NCBI GenBank assembly: GCA_007693785.1
Contig: RECY01000023.1
Coordinates: 1 to 64,000 of the forward strand
Origin: Phycisphaerales bacterium
GTDB lineage: Bacteria > Planctomycetota > Phycisphaerae > Phycisphaerales > UBA1924
Length of the DNA: 64,000 nt
Reading direction: 5' to 3'
The position numbers and the translations under genes are program-made. Below are positions 1-9,287 of the stretch, one piece after another. How positions within the stretch are numbered: position 1 is the first letter of the stretch; the number at the start of each line of letters is the position of its first letter. The notes below the pieces were generated by a model, which was given only the letters and a program-made list of their open reading frames with translations, did no database searches and had not been told where the DNA came from.

Positions 1-156
1 GTCACCGGCAAGCTCGACGTGCGGGGCGTTGCCGACGCGCTGCCCGACGAGGGCGAGGACGATGAGCCGGTCGACGTCGACGGGGCGGAAGCCGAGGAGA
101 ACGACGAGGGGCTCGAGCCCGTGCTCGCCGCGGGCGAGGATGTGGAGAACCTGTAG
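1..156 (+). CDS. hsdS: Type I restriction specificity subunit HsdS, C-terminal end (partial)
   Basis: The window opens inside a frame that runs to a TAG at 154-156, giving 51 codons. It begins VTGKLDVRG and continues into a very acidic tail ending AGEDVENL. A 'TGK(I/L)DVR' stretch close to the C-terminus is typical of HsdS, the subunit that reads the target sequence of a type I restriction-modification enzyme. The stop codon is immediately followed by the ATG of hsdR, so the two genes are translationally adjacent. The rest of hsdS, and presumably hsdM, lies to the left of the window. The family call rests on this short tail plus the neighbour. Confidence 0.7.
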   Translation, partial: VTGKLDVRGVADALPDEGEDDEPVDVDGAEAEENDEGLEPVLAAGEDVENL

Positions 157-3126
157 ATGCCCATGCCGACCACCGACACCAGCGAGGGCGGGCTCGAGGC
201 CCTGATCGTCCGCGACATGGTCGAGCGCGGCTACACGCAGGGCGACCCGGGCAACTACGACCGGCAGTTCTGCGTCGACCTCGCCGAGCTCGCGGCGTTC
301 CTCGAGGCCACCCAGCCCGAGGTGGCCGGGGCGCTCGCCCTGCACGAGGACGGCGCGACGCGCCGGGCCTTCCTGGCGCGGTTGGCGAAGGAAGTCGAGA
401 AGCGCGGCGTCGTGGACGTGCTGCGCAAGGGCATCGGGCACAACGCCCACACCGTGAGCCTCTACTACGGCATCCCATCTGAGGGCAACCCGACCTCGAC
501 CAGGCAGCACGCCCAGAACCGCTTTGGCGTGACGCGGCAGCTCCGGTACAGCACGACCGACACGGGCAAGGCGCTGGACCTTTGCCTGTTCATCAACGGG
601 CTGCCGCTGGCGACGTTCGAGCTCAAGAACAGCCTGACCAAGCAGACCACGGGCGACGCCGTCGAGCAGTACAAGCGCGACCGCGACCCGAAGGAGCCGC
701 TGTTCCGCCTGGGTCGGTGCGCCGTGCACCTCGCCGTCGACGACGCCGAGGTGATGATGTGCACGCACCTGCGCGGCAAGGCCTCGTGGTTCCTGCCCTT
801 CAACAAGGGGCGCAGCGGCGGGGCGGGGAACCCGGTGAACCCCGATGGGCTGCGCACCGCGTACCTGTGGCAGGACGTGCTCGCGCCCGCGTCGCTGTGC
901 GACATCGTGGAGCACTACGCCCAGGTCGTCGAGGAGAAGGACAAGAAGACCGGCAAAGCCACGCGCAAGCAGATCTTCCCGCGTTACCACCAGCTCGACG
1001 CCGTGCGGAAGCTGCTGGGCGACGCGAGGGCTCGCGGCGTCGGCAAGCGGTACCTCATCCAGCACTCGGCGGGCAGCGGCAAGAGCAAGACCATCGCGTG
1101 GCTCATCCACCAGATGATCGGGCTGCGCGGGGCCGATGGCAAGGATATCTTCGACCAGATCGTGATGATCACCGACCGCGTGATCCTCGACGACCAGATG
1201 GCGCGGGAGATCAAGCAGTTTGCCCAGGTCGGCAGCACGGTGGGCCACGCCCGCGGCTCGGAGAAGCTGTCGGACATGATCGATGCGGGGAAGAAAGTGA
1301 TCGTCGCGACCGTGCAGACGTTCCCCTTTGTGCTGCAGAAGCTCGGCGACGAGCACCGCGGGCGGAAGTTCGCCGTGGTGATCGACGAGGCGCACAGCAG
1401 CCAGGGCGGCAAGACGGCGACGGCCTTGAACAAGGCACTGGGCGAGGCGGGCGAGGATGCGGAAGCGGACGACGCCGAGGACATTGTCAACGCGGCCCTC
1501 GAAGCGCGGATGAAGTCTCGCAAGATGATGGACAACGCCAGCTACTTCGCCTTCACCGCGACGCCCAAGAACAAGACGCTGGAGATGTTCGGCGACGCCT
1601 ACCAGCGCGACGACGGGAACGTGGGCCACAAGCCTTTTCACGCCTACACGATGAAGCAGGCGATCGGCGAGGGCTTCATCCTCGACGTGCTCAAGAGCTA
1701 CACGCCGGTCAAGAGCTACTACAAGCTCATCAAGACCACCGAGGACGACCCCGAGTACGACGTCACGAAGGCAGGCAAGAAGCTGCGCCGCTATGTCGAG
1801 GGCCACGACCACGCCATCCGCCTCAAGGCCGAGATCATGGTCGACCACTTCCATGAGAAGGTCGTTGCTACCGGCAAGATCGGCGGCAAGGCCCGGGTTA
1901 TGGTCGTGTGCGGCAGCATCGAGCGGGCGATCCAGTACTACCACGCTATCTCGACCTACCTCACCGAGCGCAAGAGCGGATTCAAGGCCATCGTCGCCTT
2001 CAGCGGCGAGCACCTCGATCCCGCCACCGGGCAGAAGGAGACCGAGGGCAGCCTCAACGGCTTCGCGTCCTCCAAGATCGCCGACAAGGTGCGCGAGGAG
2101 CCGTACCGCTTCCTCGTGTGTGCTGACAAGTTTCAGACCGGCTACGACGAGCCGCTACTGCACACCATGTACGTCGACAAGCCTCTCAGCGGCATCAAGG
2201 CCGTGCAGACGCTCTCGCGCCTGAACCGTGCCCACCCGCAGAAGCACGACGTGTTCGTGCTCGACTTCCAGAACGAGGCCGAGGCGATCCAGGCCAGCTT
2301 TGACGCCTATTACCGCACGACGATCCTGAGCGAGGAGACCGACCCCAACAAGTTGCACGACCTGCAGGGTGACCTGGACGCCAGCGGTGTCTACGGGCCC
2401 GAGCACGTCGACGCGGTGGTTGAGAATTTTCTGGCCGGCGCGGACCGCGACGCCTTCGAGGATGTGCTGGACGCCTGCCGAGACGTGTACACCGACCGGC
2501 TCAACGAGGACGAGCAGGTCAAGTTCAAGGGCGATGCCAAGTCATTTGTGCGGACGTACGAGTTCCTCGCGAGCATTCTGCCTTATCGCAACAAGGCCTG
2601 GGAAAAACGCTCGATCTTCCTGACCCTGCTCATCCCCAAGCTCCCCTCTCCGAAGGAGGAGGACCTTTCCAAGGGCATCCTCGACGCCATCGATATGGAC
2701 AGCTATCGGGCCGAGAAGAAGGCGGCGATGTCGGTTGAACTCACTGATGAGGACGCCGAGATCGGTGCCGTGCCGGTGGCTCAGGGCGGCAATAAGCCCG
2801 AGGCCCAGCTCGACCGGCTGAGCGCGATCCTCGAAAACTTTAATGAGCAGTTCGGCACGCTGTTCGAGGACGGCGACCGCATCCTGCGTCACCTGACCGA
2901 GGAAGTCCGTCCGGCTGTGCAGGCCGATCAGGCGTACAAAAACGCCTTGGCCAACACGCCCGCCGCCGCGCGGCGCGAGGGCGAGCGGGCCGTCAAGGAG
3001 CAGGTCATCGCCACGCTTAAAGACGGCAACGCTTTCTACCAGCAGTACACCGAGAACCCGGCGTTCAAGCGTTGGGTCGATGATTACGCTCTGCGGCCGG
3101 TTTCAGAGAGCGGCGCGGCGGGTTGA
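157..3126 (+). CDS. hsdR: Type I restriction endonuclease HsdR subunit
   Basis: The motor and nuclease subunit of a type I restriction enzyme (989 aa, normal length). It translocates unmodified DNA with ATP and cuts at a distance. The N-terminal nuclease domain shows the PD-(D/E)xK pattern: D141, then ELK at 155-157, then QYKRDR at 171-176. The superfamily 2 helicase core follows with Walker A GSGKS at about 306-310, DEAH at 410-413 and a TATPK motif near 475. The helical C-terminal region is complete. The ATG lies directly after the hsdS stop codon. The next gene converges on it with a gap of only about 24 bp. No frameshift is seen, so the subunit looks functional if hsdM and hsdS to the left are intact. 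Confidence 0.95.
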   Translation: MPMPTTDTSEGGLEALIVRDMVERGYTQGDPGNYDRQFCVDLAELAAFLEATQPEVAGALALHEDGATRRAFLARLAKEVEKRGVVDVLRKGIGHNAHTVSLYYGIPSEGNPTSTRQHAQNRFGVTRQLRYSTTDTGKALDLCLFINGLPLATFELKNSLTKQTTGDAVEQYKRDRDPKEPLFRLGRCAVHLAVDDAEVMMCTHLRGKASWFLPFNKGRSGGAGNPVNPDGLRTAYLWQDVLAPASLCDIVEHYAQVVEEKDKKTGKATRKQIFPRYHQLDAVRKLLGDARARGVGKRYLIQHSAGSGKSKTIAWLIHQMIGLRGADGKDIFDQIVMITDRVILDDQMAREIKQFAQVGSTVGHARGSEKLSDMIDAGKKVIVATVQTFPFVLQKLGDEHRGRKFAVVIDEAHSSQGGKTATALNKALGEAGEDAEADDAEDIVNAALEARMKSRKMMDNASYFAFTATPKNKTLEMFGDAYQRDDGNVGHKPFHAYTMKQAIGEGFILDVLKSYTPVKSYYKLIKTTEDDPEYDVTKAGKKLRRYVEGHDHAIRLKAEIMVDHFHEKVVATGKIGGKARVMVVCGSIERAIQYYHAISTYLTERKSGFKAIVAFSGEHLDPATGQKETEGSLNGFASSKIADKVREEPYRFLVCADKFQTGYDEPLLHTMYVDKPLSGIKAVQTLSRLNRAHPQKHDVFVLDFQNEAEAIQASFDAYYRTTILSEETDPNKLHDLQGDLDASGVYGPEHVDAVVENFLAGADRDAFEDVLDACRDVYTDRLNEDEQVKFKGDAKSFVRTYEFLASILPYRNKAWEKRSIFLTLLIPKLPSPKEEDLSKGILDAIDMDSYRAEKKAAMSVELTDEDAEIGAVPVAQGGNKPEAQLDRLSAILENFNEQFGTLFEDGDRILRHLTEEVRPAVQADQAYKNALANTPAAARREGERAVKEQVIATLKDGNAFYQQYTENPAFKRWVDDYALRPVSESGAAG

Positions 3127-3150
3127 TGCCCTCGCCCCTTTGCCTCAACT

Positions 3151-4140
3151 TCACGCGTCTCCTCGCAGCCGCTCCCGATCCGCCCTGGCCCGCGCGTGGT
3201 TCCCGAGAGCTTCGTAGACCTTCGCGCGCTCGGCCCGCGCTTCGCGGAGCAGGGCCGGGCTGCGGTCCCGTGTGCGTCGCAGGGCCGCGGTGAGCGCGTC
3301 GCGTGCGAGGACGGGCCGCCCCAGCGTGCACAGCGCCCGCCCCCGGAACACCAGCAGCGCGGCGTGCGCCTCGGACTCGTTCTGCACGCCATCGGACAGT
3401 GCGACGACGCGCCGGGCCGAACTGGTATCATCAGGCTTGTGCTCCAGCAGCAGTTCGGCCAAGGACAGGCGCACGAGCACGCAGGTCGGGTCGAGCTTTC
3501 GGAGCTTCTCCAGGTCCGCGATCGCCTCGCGAAGCTCGCCGCGGAGCTGGTGGATCTCCGCAAGCCCGAGCACGGCCCCGGCCCGACCGAGCTCAACCGA
3601 CGCGCGCACCTGCGGGATGATCAGCAACTCGGCTCGCGGGCGCACCCCGTACTTTCGGGCCAACGCGCCGAGCCTTCGGTGCTCCTCTGCGGCGTAGCGG
3701 AGCATCCGCTCGGCCTGGTCGAACTTGCGGGCCTTGAGCGCGAGGTACCCGCCCATGAACGCCGCGTCGGGTTGCCCGTCGGCCCGGGCGAAGTGGGCGA
3801 GGGCCTCGTCTTCGCGTCCCGCGACGCACGCCCGGCAGCCGTCGATGAACGCGCGTTCGTGCTTCGGCGTGGTGAGCCGTGCAAAATAGCCCTGGTGCAG
3901 CTTGGCGCGAGCGGCGTCAGCGCGCTTGCGTGTGCCGGTGGTGCGTCGCGATCCGGACCGCTTGTGGACGGTGGTGTAGTGGATGCCGGTGCCGGGAAGG
4001 CCCGCGGTGGTGCGCAAGCCCGAACGCCCAAGCGTGAGCCGTGCCCCGCGCACGCCGAAGGATGGCGAGACGCCGGACCGGCTCAGGTTGAGGCGGATGC
4101 CCGGTGCGACCTGTACGCGACGAAAGAAGCGAAGACCCAT
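3151..4140 (-). CDS. DUF4236 domain protein with TPR-like helical region
   Basis: A 329-residue protein. The first ~55 residues fit DUF4236: MGLRFFRRVQVAPGIRLNLS followed by SGVSPSFGVRGARLTLG and a GLPGTGIHYT end. The family is predicted to fold as a small beta-rich domain of unknown function. From about residue 85 the chain becomes alpha-helical with TPR-like helix pairs (for example a segment around LAEIHQLRGELREAIADLEK), suggesting protein-protein binding. No signal peptide or membrane segment is evident. The gene converges on hsdR and is divergent from the flavoprotein at 4321. Cellular role is unknown. Confidence 0.8.
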   Translation of the reverse strand: MGLRFFRRVQVAPGIRLNLSRSGVSPSFGVRGARLTLGRSGLRTTAGLPGTGIHYTTVHKRSGSRRTTGTRKRADAARAKLHQGYFARLTTPKHERAFIDGCRACVAGREDEALAHFARADGQPDAAFMGGYLALKARKFDQAERMLRYAAEEHRRLGALARKYGVRPRAELLIIPQVRASVELGRAGAVLGLAEIHQLRGELREAIADLEKLRKLDPTCVLVRLSLAELLLEHKPDDTSSARRVVALSDGVQNESEAHAALLVFRGRALCTLGRPVLARDALTAALRRTRDRSPALLREARAERAKVYEALGNHARARADRERLRGDA

Positions 4141-4320
4141 TGCTGGAATGTACAGCGGATGTAGATGCTTCGCGCGCCGTATCAGTCCGCACCGCAGACG
4201 TCGGGCTCACGTCCTGACAACCGATTCGGCGGGCTCACCTTTGCCCGGCTTTGCCCCCGCCGAGACTTCCTGCTTCACTCAGAACCCACACGTGTGAGCT
4301 TCACCTTCTACACTCCCAAC

Positions 4321-5403
4321 ATGACGCTCATCGACCCGGCACGCGCGCCCAGCATCGCAGTGGTCGGAGGCGGCATAGCGGGGATGTCCGCCGCATGCGC
4401 CCTGGTAGATCAGGGCGCCAGAGTCCTCGTCTTTGACAAAGGTCGTGGGCCGGGTGGCCGCACGAGCACCCGACGGCGGGATGATCTTCGGTTCGACCAT
4501 GGCGCGCAGTACTTCACCGCCCGGGACGAGCGCTTCGAGCGGGCCGTTGCGCGCTGGGTCGATGCTGGCGTCGCCAGCCCGTGGCGCGGCCGGATCGGGC
4601 AAGTCACCAATCCGGGCGTGATCGAAGAAAAGCCCTCGGCAAGGGTGCGGTACGTCGGTGTTCCGGGGATGAACGCCGTCGTGCGTCATCTTGCCAGCTC
4701 CCTTGGCAGCCGCGGTGAGGTTCGGTTCGGGGTGCGTGTCACTGCAGCCGTCTTGGTTGAGGGTCGCTGGTTACTCAAGGGTGATCGGAACGCGGACCTT
4801 GGGACATTCGACGCGTTGATCGTCGCACTACCAGCGCCCCAGGCTGCGGTCGTGTTGAACGACGCGCCAGGGCTGTTTGAGCAAGCTCTTGCCATCCCCA
4901 TGCTGCCGTGCTGGTCTGTGATGGCCTCGTTTGATCGTCGGTTGCCGGTTGAGTCTGATGGCATCTTTGTCAACATGGAGAGTGGGACCGGTGACGCTCA
5001 GCTCTCGTGGGTCGCGCGCGATTCATCGAAGCCCCAAAGGCCGCCGGGCGAGGCCTGGGTGCTGCACGGGTCGCCGGGCTGGAGCGAGGCGAACATCGAG
5101 CGTGATCCGCGGGAAGTTGCCGAAGCGTTACTCGTGGCGTTTTTCCGGGCCGTTGGCATCTCAGCCGAAACGCCCTCCACGCTCGACGCGCACCGCTGGA
5201 GGTTCGCCAATGCGGAGCCGCGAACAAGCGAGGGATGCCTGTTTGATCGCCAGCGTCTTCTTGCTGCGTGCGGGGATTGGGCAAACGGCGGCCGTGTGGA
5301 AGGGGCGTATCTGAGCGGTGTCCAGGCTGCAGAATGCATGATCAGCGAGATGCTTCGTCGGGCACAGGAGCAGCCCACATCCTCGCGGCCATGGCCTCGA
5401 TGA
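4321..5403 (+). CDS. Renalase-like FAD-dependent amine oxidoreductase
   Basis: A soluble flavoprotein of 360 residues. The N-terminus has a Rossmann dinucleotide motif, GGGIAG at 16-21. It is followed by an acidic strand end (VLVFDKGRGPGGRTSTRR) and then DHGAQYFTARD, a combination typical of the renalase-like branch of the amine-oxidase family (about 330 aa). The C-terminal WRFANAEP and GAYLSGVQAAE stretches match the second FAD contact of that family. The frame is open upstream to 4165, but the ATG at 4321 places the Rossmann motif at the usual distance. Substrate is unknown; bacterial members oxidise isomeric dihydronicotinamides, so a repair role is possible. Its stop codon lies inside a short stretch resembling a recombinase 3' end (see 5380-5416). 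Confidence 0.8.
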   Translation: MTLIDPARAPSIAVVGGGIAGMSAACALVDQGARVLVFDKGRGPGGRTSTRRRDDLRFDHGAQYFTARDERFERAVARWVDAGVASPWRGRIGQVTNPGVIEEKPSARVRYVGVPGMNAVVRHLASSLGSRGEVRFGVRVTAAVLVEGRWLLKGDRNADLGTFDALIVALPAPQAAVVLNDAPGLFEQALAIPMLPCWSVMASFDRRLPVESDGIFVNMESGTGDAQLSWVARDSSKPQRPPGEAWVLHGSPGWSEANIERDPREVAEALLVAFFRAVGISAETPSTLDAHRWRFANAEPRTSEGCLFDRQRLLAACGDWANGGRVEGAYLSGVQAAECMISEMLRRAQEQPTSSRPWPR

Positions 5404-5416
5404 CGACGGCGACGGG
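5380..5416 (-). repeat. Short recombinase-tail-like scar (copy E, weak)
   Basis: About 37 bp that align by eye with the 3' end of the recombinase remnant at 9599-9631: three mismatches and one 2-base insertion. The shared core is ATGGCCTCGATGACG. In the minus frame it reads VVIEAMAARMW, against VIEAMTARTW in the 9.6-kb remnant. It overlaps the stop codon of the flavoprotein gene. The stretch is short, so chance resemblance cannot be excluded. Confidence 0.35.
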
Positions 5417-5652
5417 CTGATATGTCGCAGCAGCCCGATGATCTACTTCGCCGTGTACAGTTTCCTTGCCATCGAAAGCTCTCCGTGGTCTAGGCCGGAG
5501 TATTTCCGACTCTGGACCGGTCTGGAGGGGGCAGGCCAGGGGCGTACAACACATTGAGAATTGAGCGAGCTTGGGCGATCGCGGATCTGGCGATGGGCAC
5601 CGCACGTACGCCTGCGATGATGAGCAGGTTTTATCCGGGCGTGGATGCTTTC

Positions 5653-7065
5653 CTACTCATCTGGCGTAAGCTGAGTGGCCGCTTGCATCAATCGGTGATC
5701 CGGCGATGCTGAATAATCGTTCTTGCCAGCGAGGTGGCGTCCGAGCACTGCTGCCTGAGCGGCGATCTCCGGAACGGCCGTCGACTCCCACAACGACCCG
5801 CGCCGCGGCGGCCCAAGCGTGGAGAGGCGGTGCTGGACGACACCCCCGCGTCCGACAAGAAGTCCGGCCCCATTGGTACGCAGACCAAGCCGGTTCAACT
5901 CGGAACTAGCGAAACCATCCGCCATGAGCTGGTCGATCAGCGGGGATTTCCAGCGACGCTGGTCGGGATCTGGTCCTGTGCAAAGTACGATCGCGTCCGC
6001 GTCCAACGTTTCGCGGTGTCGAATACCGTGCGGCTGAAGCTCGCAGGTGAGCCACGATCGGTTTCGCTGGACCCGGCCAATGTGGCCGCGGACGATGCGA
6101 AGCGACCCGGCATCACGCAGCATGCTGATCATAGAAGCGCACTCGACAGGCAAGCGGTGTCGGTGACTGTCCCAGTAGGGCGCAAGCCTGCGGGTGAATC
6201 GGTCCTGCTCATGAAGACTCAATGCGCCCCAGAGTGAGCTTGTCCTCCCGCGCAGCGCATCCATGGCACTTCGCCAGCCATGCTCACGAGCCCCCCACCG
6301 AATCTCCCGTCGCAGGGTGCGGAGTGATCCCGTCGGGAGTCGGTCGGCCCAGTCGGCAAGCCTCGCTGGATTACTGGGGCTATGAACCTGGGGAAGCAGA
6401 CCCCGTCGCGAGATCGCCGTGAGTTCGCCCCGAAAACCCATTCGTGCCAGCGTGATCGCTGCATCGCACATGGTCAGCCCGGTGCCGACGAGCAGAACGC
6501 GATGTGCCTCATTTGCGATACGATCCATTGCGATCCGGTCCCAGGGGGAAAGAAGCACCTGGGGGGAATCGCTGAACGGCGCGATCGCCTCTGGAATCCG
6601 CGTTGGTCCGTGTCCGAGCGCGAGAACCGCGTGATCTACGTGTGCAACACCACCGCCCGAGTCCGTGACCCGGAGCATGTCGGCTTGCGCATCGATGCGG
6701 TCAACGCGGCTCTGCACTCGATGCAGCGTTACCATGCCACCCGTGGCGTGAACATGCTCGGCCATGCGAGATTCGGAGTAAGCCCCGAACCATGACCGCG
6801 GCAGAAACGCGCCGGCGTCGGCTCGATACTCCCGACTCAGACACCAATCAAGAAAGTCCGCTGGCCGGTCCGGATCAATGCTCAACTTCCCGGCGGGCAC
6901 ATTGAGCAGCAGATGATCATCCGAAACCGAATACGCTACGCCGTGCCCAACGCGATCACGCGGCTCGTATACGAAGATGTCGAGTCGGTCGTGCGCACAG
7001 CGAGCCAAGTGGTACGCCACCGCCGAGCCGCTGAATCCGCCGCCGACGATGCCGATGCGTTTCAT
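5653..7065 (-). CDS. FAD/NAD(P)-binding oxidoreductase (YdhS-like)
   Basis: A 470-residue flavoprotein starting MKRIGIVGGGFSGSAVAYHL, with the FAD-binding GGGFSG at 8-13. It fits the FAD-NAD(P)-binding family (PF13454 type) through VGHGVAYSVSDDHLLLNVPAG and FLDWC. A second nucleotide site (VLLVGTGLTMCDAAITLA) and an ALGHG segment follow. The frame is open further upstream, but the ATG at 7065 places the Rossmann motif at the N-terminus. It lies 32 bp downstream of the cysteine dioxygenase gene on the same strand, so the two are probably one transcript. That suggests a role in sulfur amino acid oxidation, which is inference; substrate unknown. No Shine-Dalgarno sequence is visible. Confidence 0.8.
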   Translation of the reverse strand: MKRIGIVGGGFSGSAVAYHLARCAHDRLDIFVYEPRDRVGHGVAYSVSDDHLLLNVPAGKLSIDPDRPADFLDWCLSREYRADAGAFLPRSWFGAYSESRMAEHVHATGGMVTLHRVQSRVDRIDAQADMLRVTDSGGGVAHVDHAVLALGHGPTRIPEAIAPFSDSPQVLLSPWDRIAMDRIANEAHRVLLVGTGLTMCDAAITLARMGFRGELTAISRRGLLPQVHSPSNPARLADWADRLPTGSLRTLRREIRWGAREHGWRSAMDALRGRTSSLWGALSLHEQDRFTRRLAPYWDSHRHRLPVECASMISMLRDAGSLRIVRGHIGRVQRNRSWLTCELQPHGIRHRETLDADAIVLCTGPDPDQRRWKSPLIDQLMADGFASSELNRLGLRTNGAGLLVGRGGVVQHRLSTLGPPRRGSLWESTAVPEIAAQAAVLGRHLAGKNDYSASPDHRLMQAATQLTPDE

Positions 7066-7097
7066 ATCGACTAGGTGTGACTGTTCATTGGAGGAGG

Positions 7098-7604
7098 TCA
7101 CGACTCGCCTCCCGACCCGATGCGGTACTCGTTCATCACCGGCCGAGGTCGGTAGACATGCAGCGTGACAAGGGGTTCGGTGTTCGCCCGATCGTTCCCA
7201 AGCGCGTGAATGTCCTGCCCATCGCACGAAACAATCGAGCCCGGAAGAAAGCGATCCTCCTCAATCATGCTGACCCGATCGTCGCCAGCTCGCTCGAAAC
7301 GCTGCTCCGTGGCGAGGCCCCGCATGATCCGAAAGGTGCAGGCCGACCCGCCGTGGTCATGGGCCGGGCTGAACTGCCCGGGCAACCACACAATGAGAAC
7401 GATCAGTTCTTCATCGGATGACACCAACTCGAACCGAGCGTATCGAGCAGCTATCCCGTACCGCCGAATATCCGGCACAAGATCGTCCTGGCGGACCCGT
7501 CCGAGTGCCGCACGCGCGTCCACGGTACGAAGGTCCGCGAGCAGCCGATCGACCGCACCGTCGGATAGTGGATTCGAAAACTGACAGCACGAATCAGACA
7601 GCAT
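7098..7604 (-). CDS. Cysteine dioxygenase family protein
   Basis: A cupin-fold non-haem iron enzyme of 168 residues, predicted to convert cysteine or a related thiol to its sulfinate. The iron-binding pattern is visible: H82 and H84 in PAHDHGGSACTFRIMRG, then the third histidine in QDIHALGN near residue 131, followed by LVTLHVYRPR. Length matches bacterial cysteine dioxygenases. The ATG at 7604 is chosen; a GTG at 7637 would add 11 residues. It heads a two-gene unit with the flavoprotein at 5653. A sigma-54-type promoter (7616-7631) and a palindrome (7701-7720) lie upstream, and a sigma-54 activator gene is divergent. Confidence 0.85.
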   Translation of the reverse strand: MLSDSCCQFSNPLSDGAVDRLLADLRTVDARAALGRVRQDDLVPDIRRYGIAARYARFELVSSDEELIVLIVWLPGQFSPAHDHGGSACTFRIMRGLATEQRFERAGDDRVSMIEEDRFLPGSIVSCDGQDIHALGNDRANTEPLVTLHVYRPRPVMNEYRIGSGGES

Positions 7605-7615
7605 GACCCAGGTAC

Positions 7616-7631
7616 TGCAGCGCGTATGCCA
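7616..7631 (-). promoter_or_regulatory. Candidate sigma-54 (-24/-12) promoter for the cysteine dioxygenase gene
   Basis: On the minus strand the sequence reads TGGCATACGCGCTGCA. Against the sigma-54 consensus TGGCACGN4TTGCW the invariant GG and GC are present with exact spacing; three other consensus positions differ. Transcription would start close to 7605, next to the ATG at 7604, so the message would be nearly leaderless, or the true translation start lies elsewhere. The divergent gene encodes a sigma-54 activator, which supports the call. Moderate-to-low confidence. Confidence 0.4.
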
Positions 7632-7700
7632 GAGCACAAAACCGCTTCAGAAGCCTGTGAACAGCCTTGGGCGATAAAAAGCGTTCTATTTCATGGCTAA

Positions 7701-7720
7701 ATCCGTGTAATATCACGGAT
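7701..7720. promoter_or_regulatory. Palindromic upstream activator site candidate
   Basis: ATCCGTG, six bases, then CACGGAT: a perfect 7-bp inverted repeat. It lies 20 bp before the activator gene start and about 95 bp upstream of the predicted dioxygenase transcription start, the usual distance for a sigma-54 activator site. A second small dyad, CGCTA-TATT-TAGCG, sits at 7724-7737, and GCTAAAT / ATTTAGC (7696-7702 and 7730-7736) enclose both. Binding of the divergent regulator is inferred. Confidence 0.5.
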
Positions 7721-7739
7721 ATACGCTATATTTAGCGGC

Positions 7740-9287
7740 ATGGACCAGCGTCGTGAACTCGAACTCGCCCTCTGGCGTGAGGCCTCTCGGCACATCGACA
7801 TCGCCGAGTCGTTACCGGATCTGATCGGAACGATCCGGACCGGGGTGCCTGTCGAGTCGATGTGGGTGTTCGCTATTGACGGTTCGCGGGTCGCACTCGT
7901 CGCCGGCACGCCCAACGGACCGCGTGACACACGGTTCTCGATCGGCGGCGAGGATGCCGGCCGAGCAGCCCGCTTCGCGGCCAAGGGTGGCGTCTCAATG
8001 GTGAACCCCGCGCGGCCCGGCAAAAGCCTCGTCCGGGGGCTCCTGCCTATCGCGGGTCCGGGCATGCTTCTTGCCGGCGGGCTCCAGCGGGACGGCGAAG
8101 CGGAAGGCGTCGTCCTATGGCGTCTCCACGACACCCAGGAATTGACCGATGCACAGGCCGAACTGCTGGCAGCCACGCTCGAACCGCTCGGCGTTGCGAT
8201 GGACACGTCCAGGCGCTTCCACGAACTCGAAGACTTGCGTCGCTCCGCCGAGGCGGACCGCCAGTCAGCGCTCAGACGCCTGGGCCGCGAGTCGCTTACG
8301 GAGCCGATCATCGGCACTACAGGCGGGCTCAAGCCCATCATCGACCGCATCGCGACGGTTGCCGGCCAGGACGTCCCCGTCCTGATTTTTGGAGAAACCG
8401 GGTCCGGCAAAGAGGTTATTGCCCGCGCGATCCACGAACGCTCCCACCGGCACGACGGCCCGTTCATCCGTGTGAACTGCGGCGCGATTCCGCCCGAGCT
8501 GATCGACTCGCAACTCTTCGGGCACGAGAAGGGATCGTTCACGGGTGCAACCGAGCAAAGGCTCGGGTGGTTCGAGCGTGCCGACGGCGGGACGCTGTTC
8601 CTCGACGAGATCGGCGAACTCCCGCTCGCCGCACAGGTCCGCCTGCTCCGCGTCGTTCAGGAAGGCCTACTCGAACGCGTCGGTGGCCAAGAGCCGGTTC
8701 GCGTTGACTGCCGCATCGTTGCTGCGACCCACCGTGATCTTGCGAGCATGGTTCGCGAGAAGACCTTCAGAGAAGACCTTTGGTACAGGCTCGCCATCTT
8801 CCCGCTGATGCTGCCACCGCTGAGAGAACGAGCGCAGGACCTTCCCGATCTCGTTCTCCATTTCGCGGAACGTGCATCCCTCCGCTTCGGGCTGCCTGAG
8901 TTCGAGATCGTCCCCGAGGACATCGAGTTGCTTCGCGAATACTCGTGGCCAGGCAACATTCGCGAGCTTGCTGCGGTAATCGACCGCGCAGCGCTGCTCG
9001 GGACCAACCACCGGCTCGCAATCTCGGCCGCCATGGGTGCAGCCCAGCCAGTCTTGCCACCATCAGCCGCACCGGAGTCCGCTAGGGAAGCGAGCCCCGT
9101 CCGACCGCTCACAGATACCGTACGCACAGCGATCGAATCCGCACTCACCGCATCACAAGGCCGGGTCGAAGGCTCTGGCGGCGCAGCAGAACGCCTCGCG
9201 ATCAACCCGAATACGCTGCGATCAAAGATCCGGAAACACCAGATTGATGTGCTGCGGTTTCGGGGCACGTTGCGACTGGGCGATTGA
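7740..9287 (+). CDS. Sigma-54-dependent transcriptional activator (GAF-AAA+-Fis HTH)
   Basis: A 515-residue enhancer-binding protein. Residues ~1-170 look like a GAF sensor domain. A linker and an AAA+ module follow, with Walker A GETGSGKE at about 218, the sigma-54 contact loop GSFTGA near 265 (Ala to Ser relative to GAFTGA), and Walker B TLFLDEIGEL. A Fis-type helix-turn-helix ends the protein (AAERLAINPNTLRSKIRKH). No receiver domain is present, so it should respond to a ligand or redox signal, as NorR-type activators do. It is divergent from the cysteine dioxygenase / flavoprotein pair and probably controls them from the palindrome at 7701-7720. That link is inference from position. Confidence 0.9.
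   Translation: MDQRRELELALWREASRHIDIAESLPDLIGTIRTGVPVESMWVFAIDGSRVALVAGTPNGPRDTRFSIGGEDAGRAARFAAKGGVSMVNPARPGKSLVRGLLPIAGPGMLLAGGLQRDGEAEGVVLWRLHDTQELTDAQAELLAATLEPLGVAMDTSRRFHELEDLRRSAEADRQSALRRLGRESLTEPIIGTTGGLKPIIDRIATVAGQDVPVLIFGETGSGKEVIARAIHERSHRHDGPFIRVNCGAIPPELIDSQLFGHEKGSFTGATEQRLGWFERADGGTLFLDEIGELPLAAQVRLLRVVQEGLLERVGGQEPVRVDCRIVAATHRDLASMVREKTFREDLWYRLAIFPLMLPPLRERAQDLPDLVLHFAERASLRFGLPEFEIVPEDIELLREYSWPGNIRELAAVIDRAALLGTNHRLAISAAMGAAQPVLPPSAAPESAREASPVRPLTDTVRTAIESALTASQGRVEGSGGAAERLAINPNTLRSKIRKHQIDVLRFRGTLRLGD

Noticed and set aside
582-1856. Long plus-strand frame inside hsdR
   Set aside because: Arg/Gly/Ala-rich, no domain; a shadow of hsdR in another frame.
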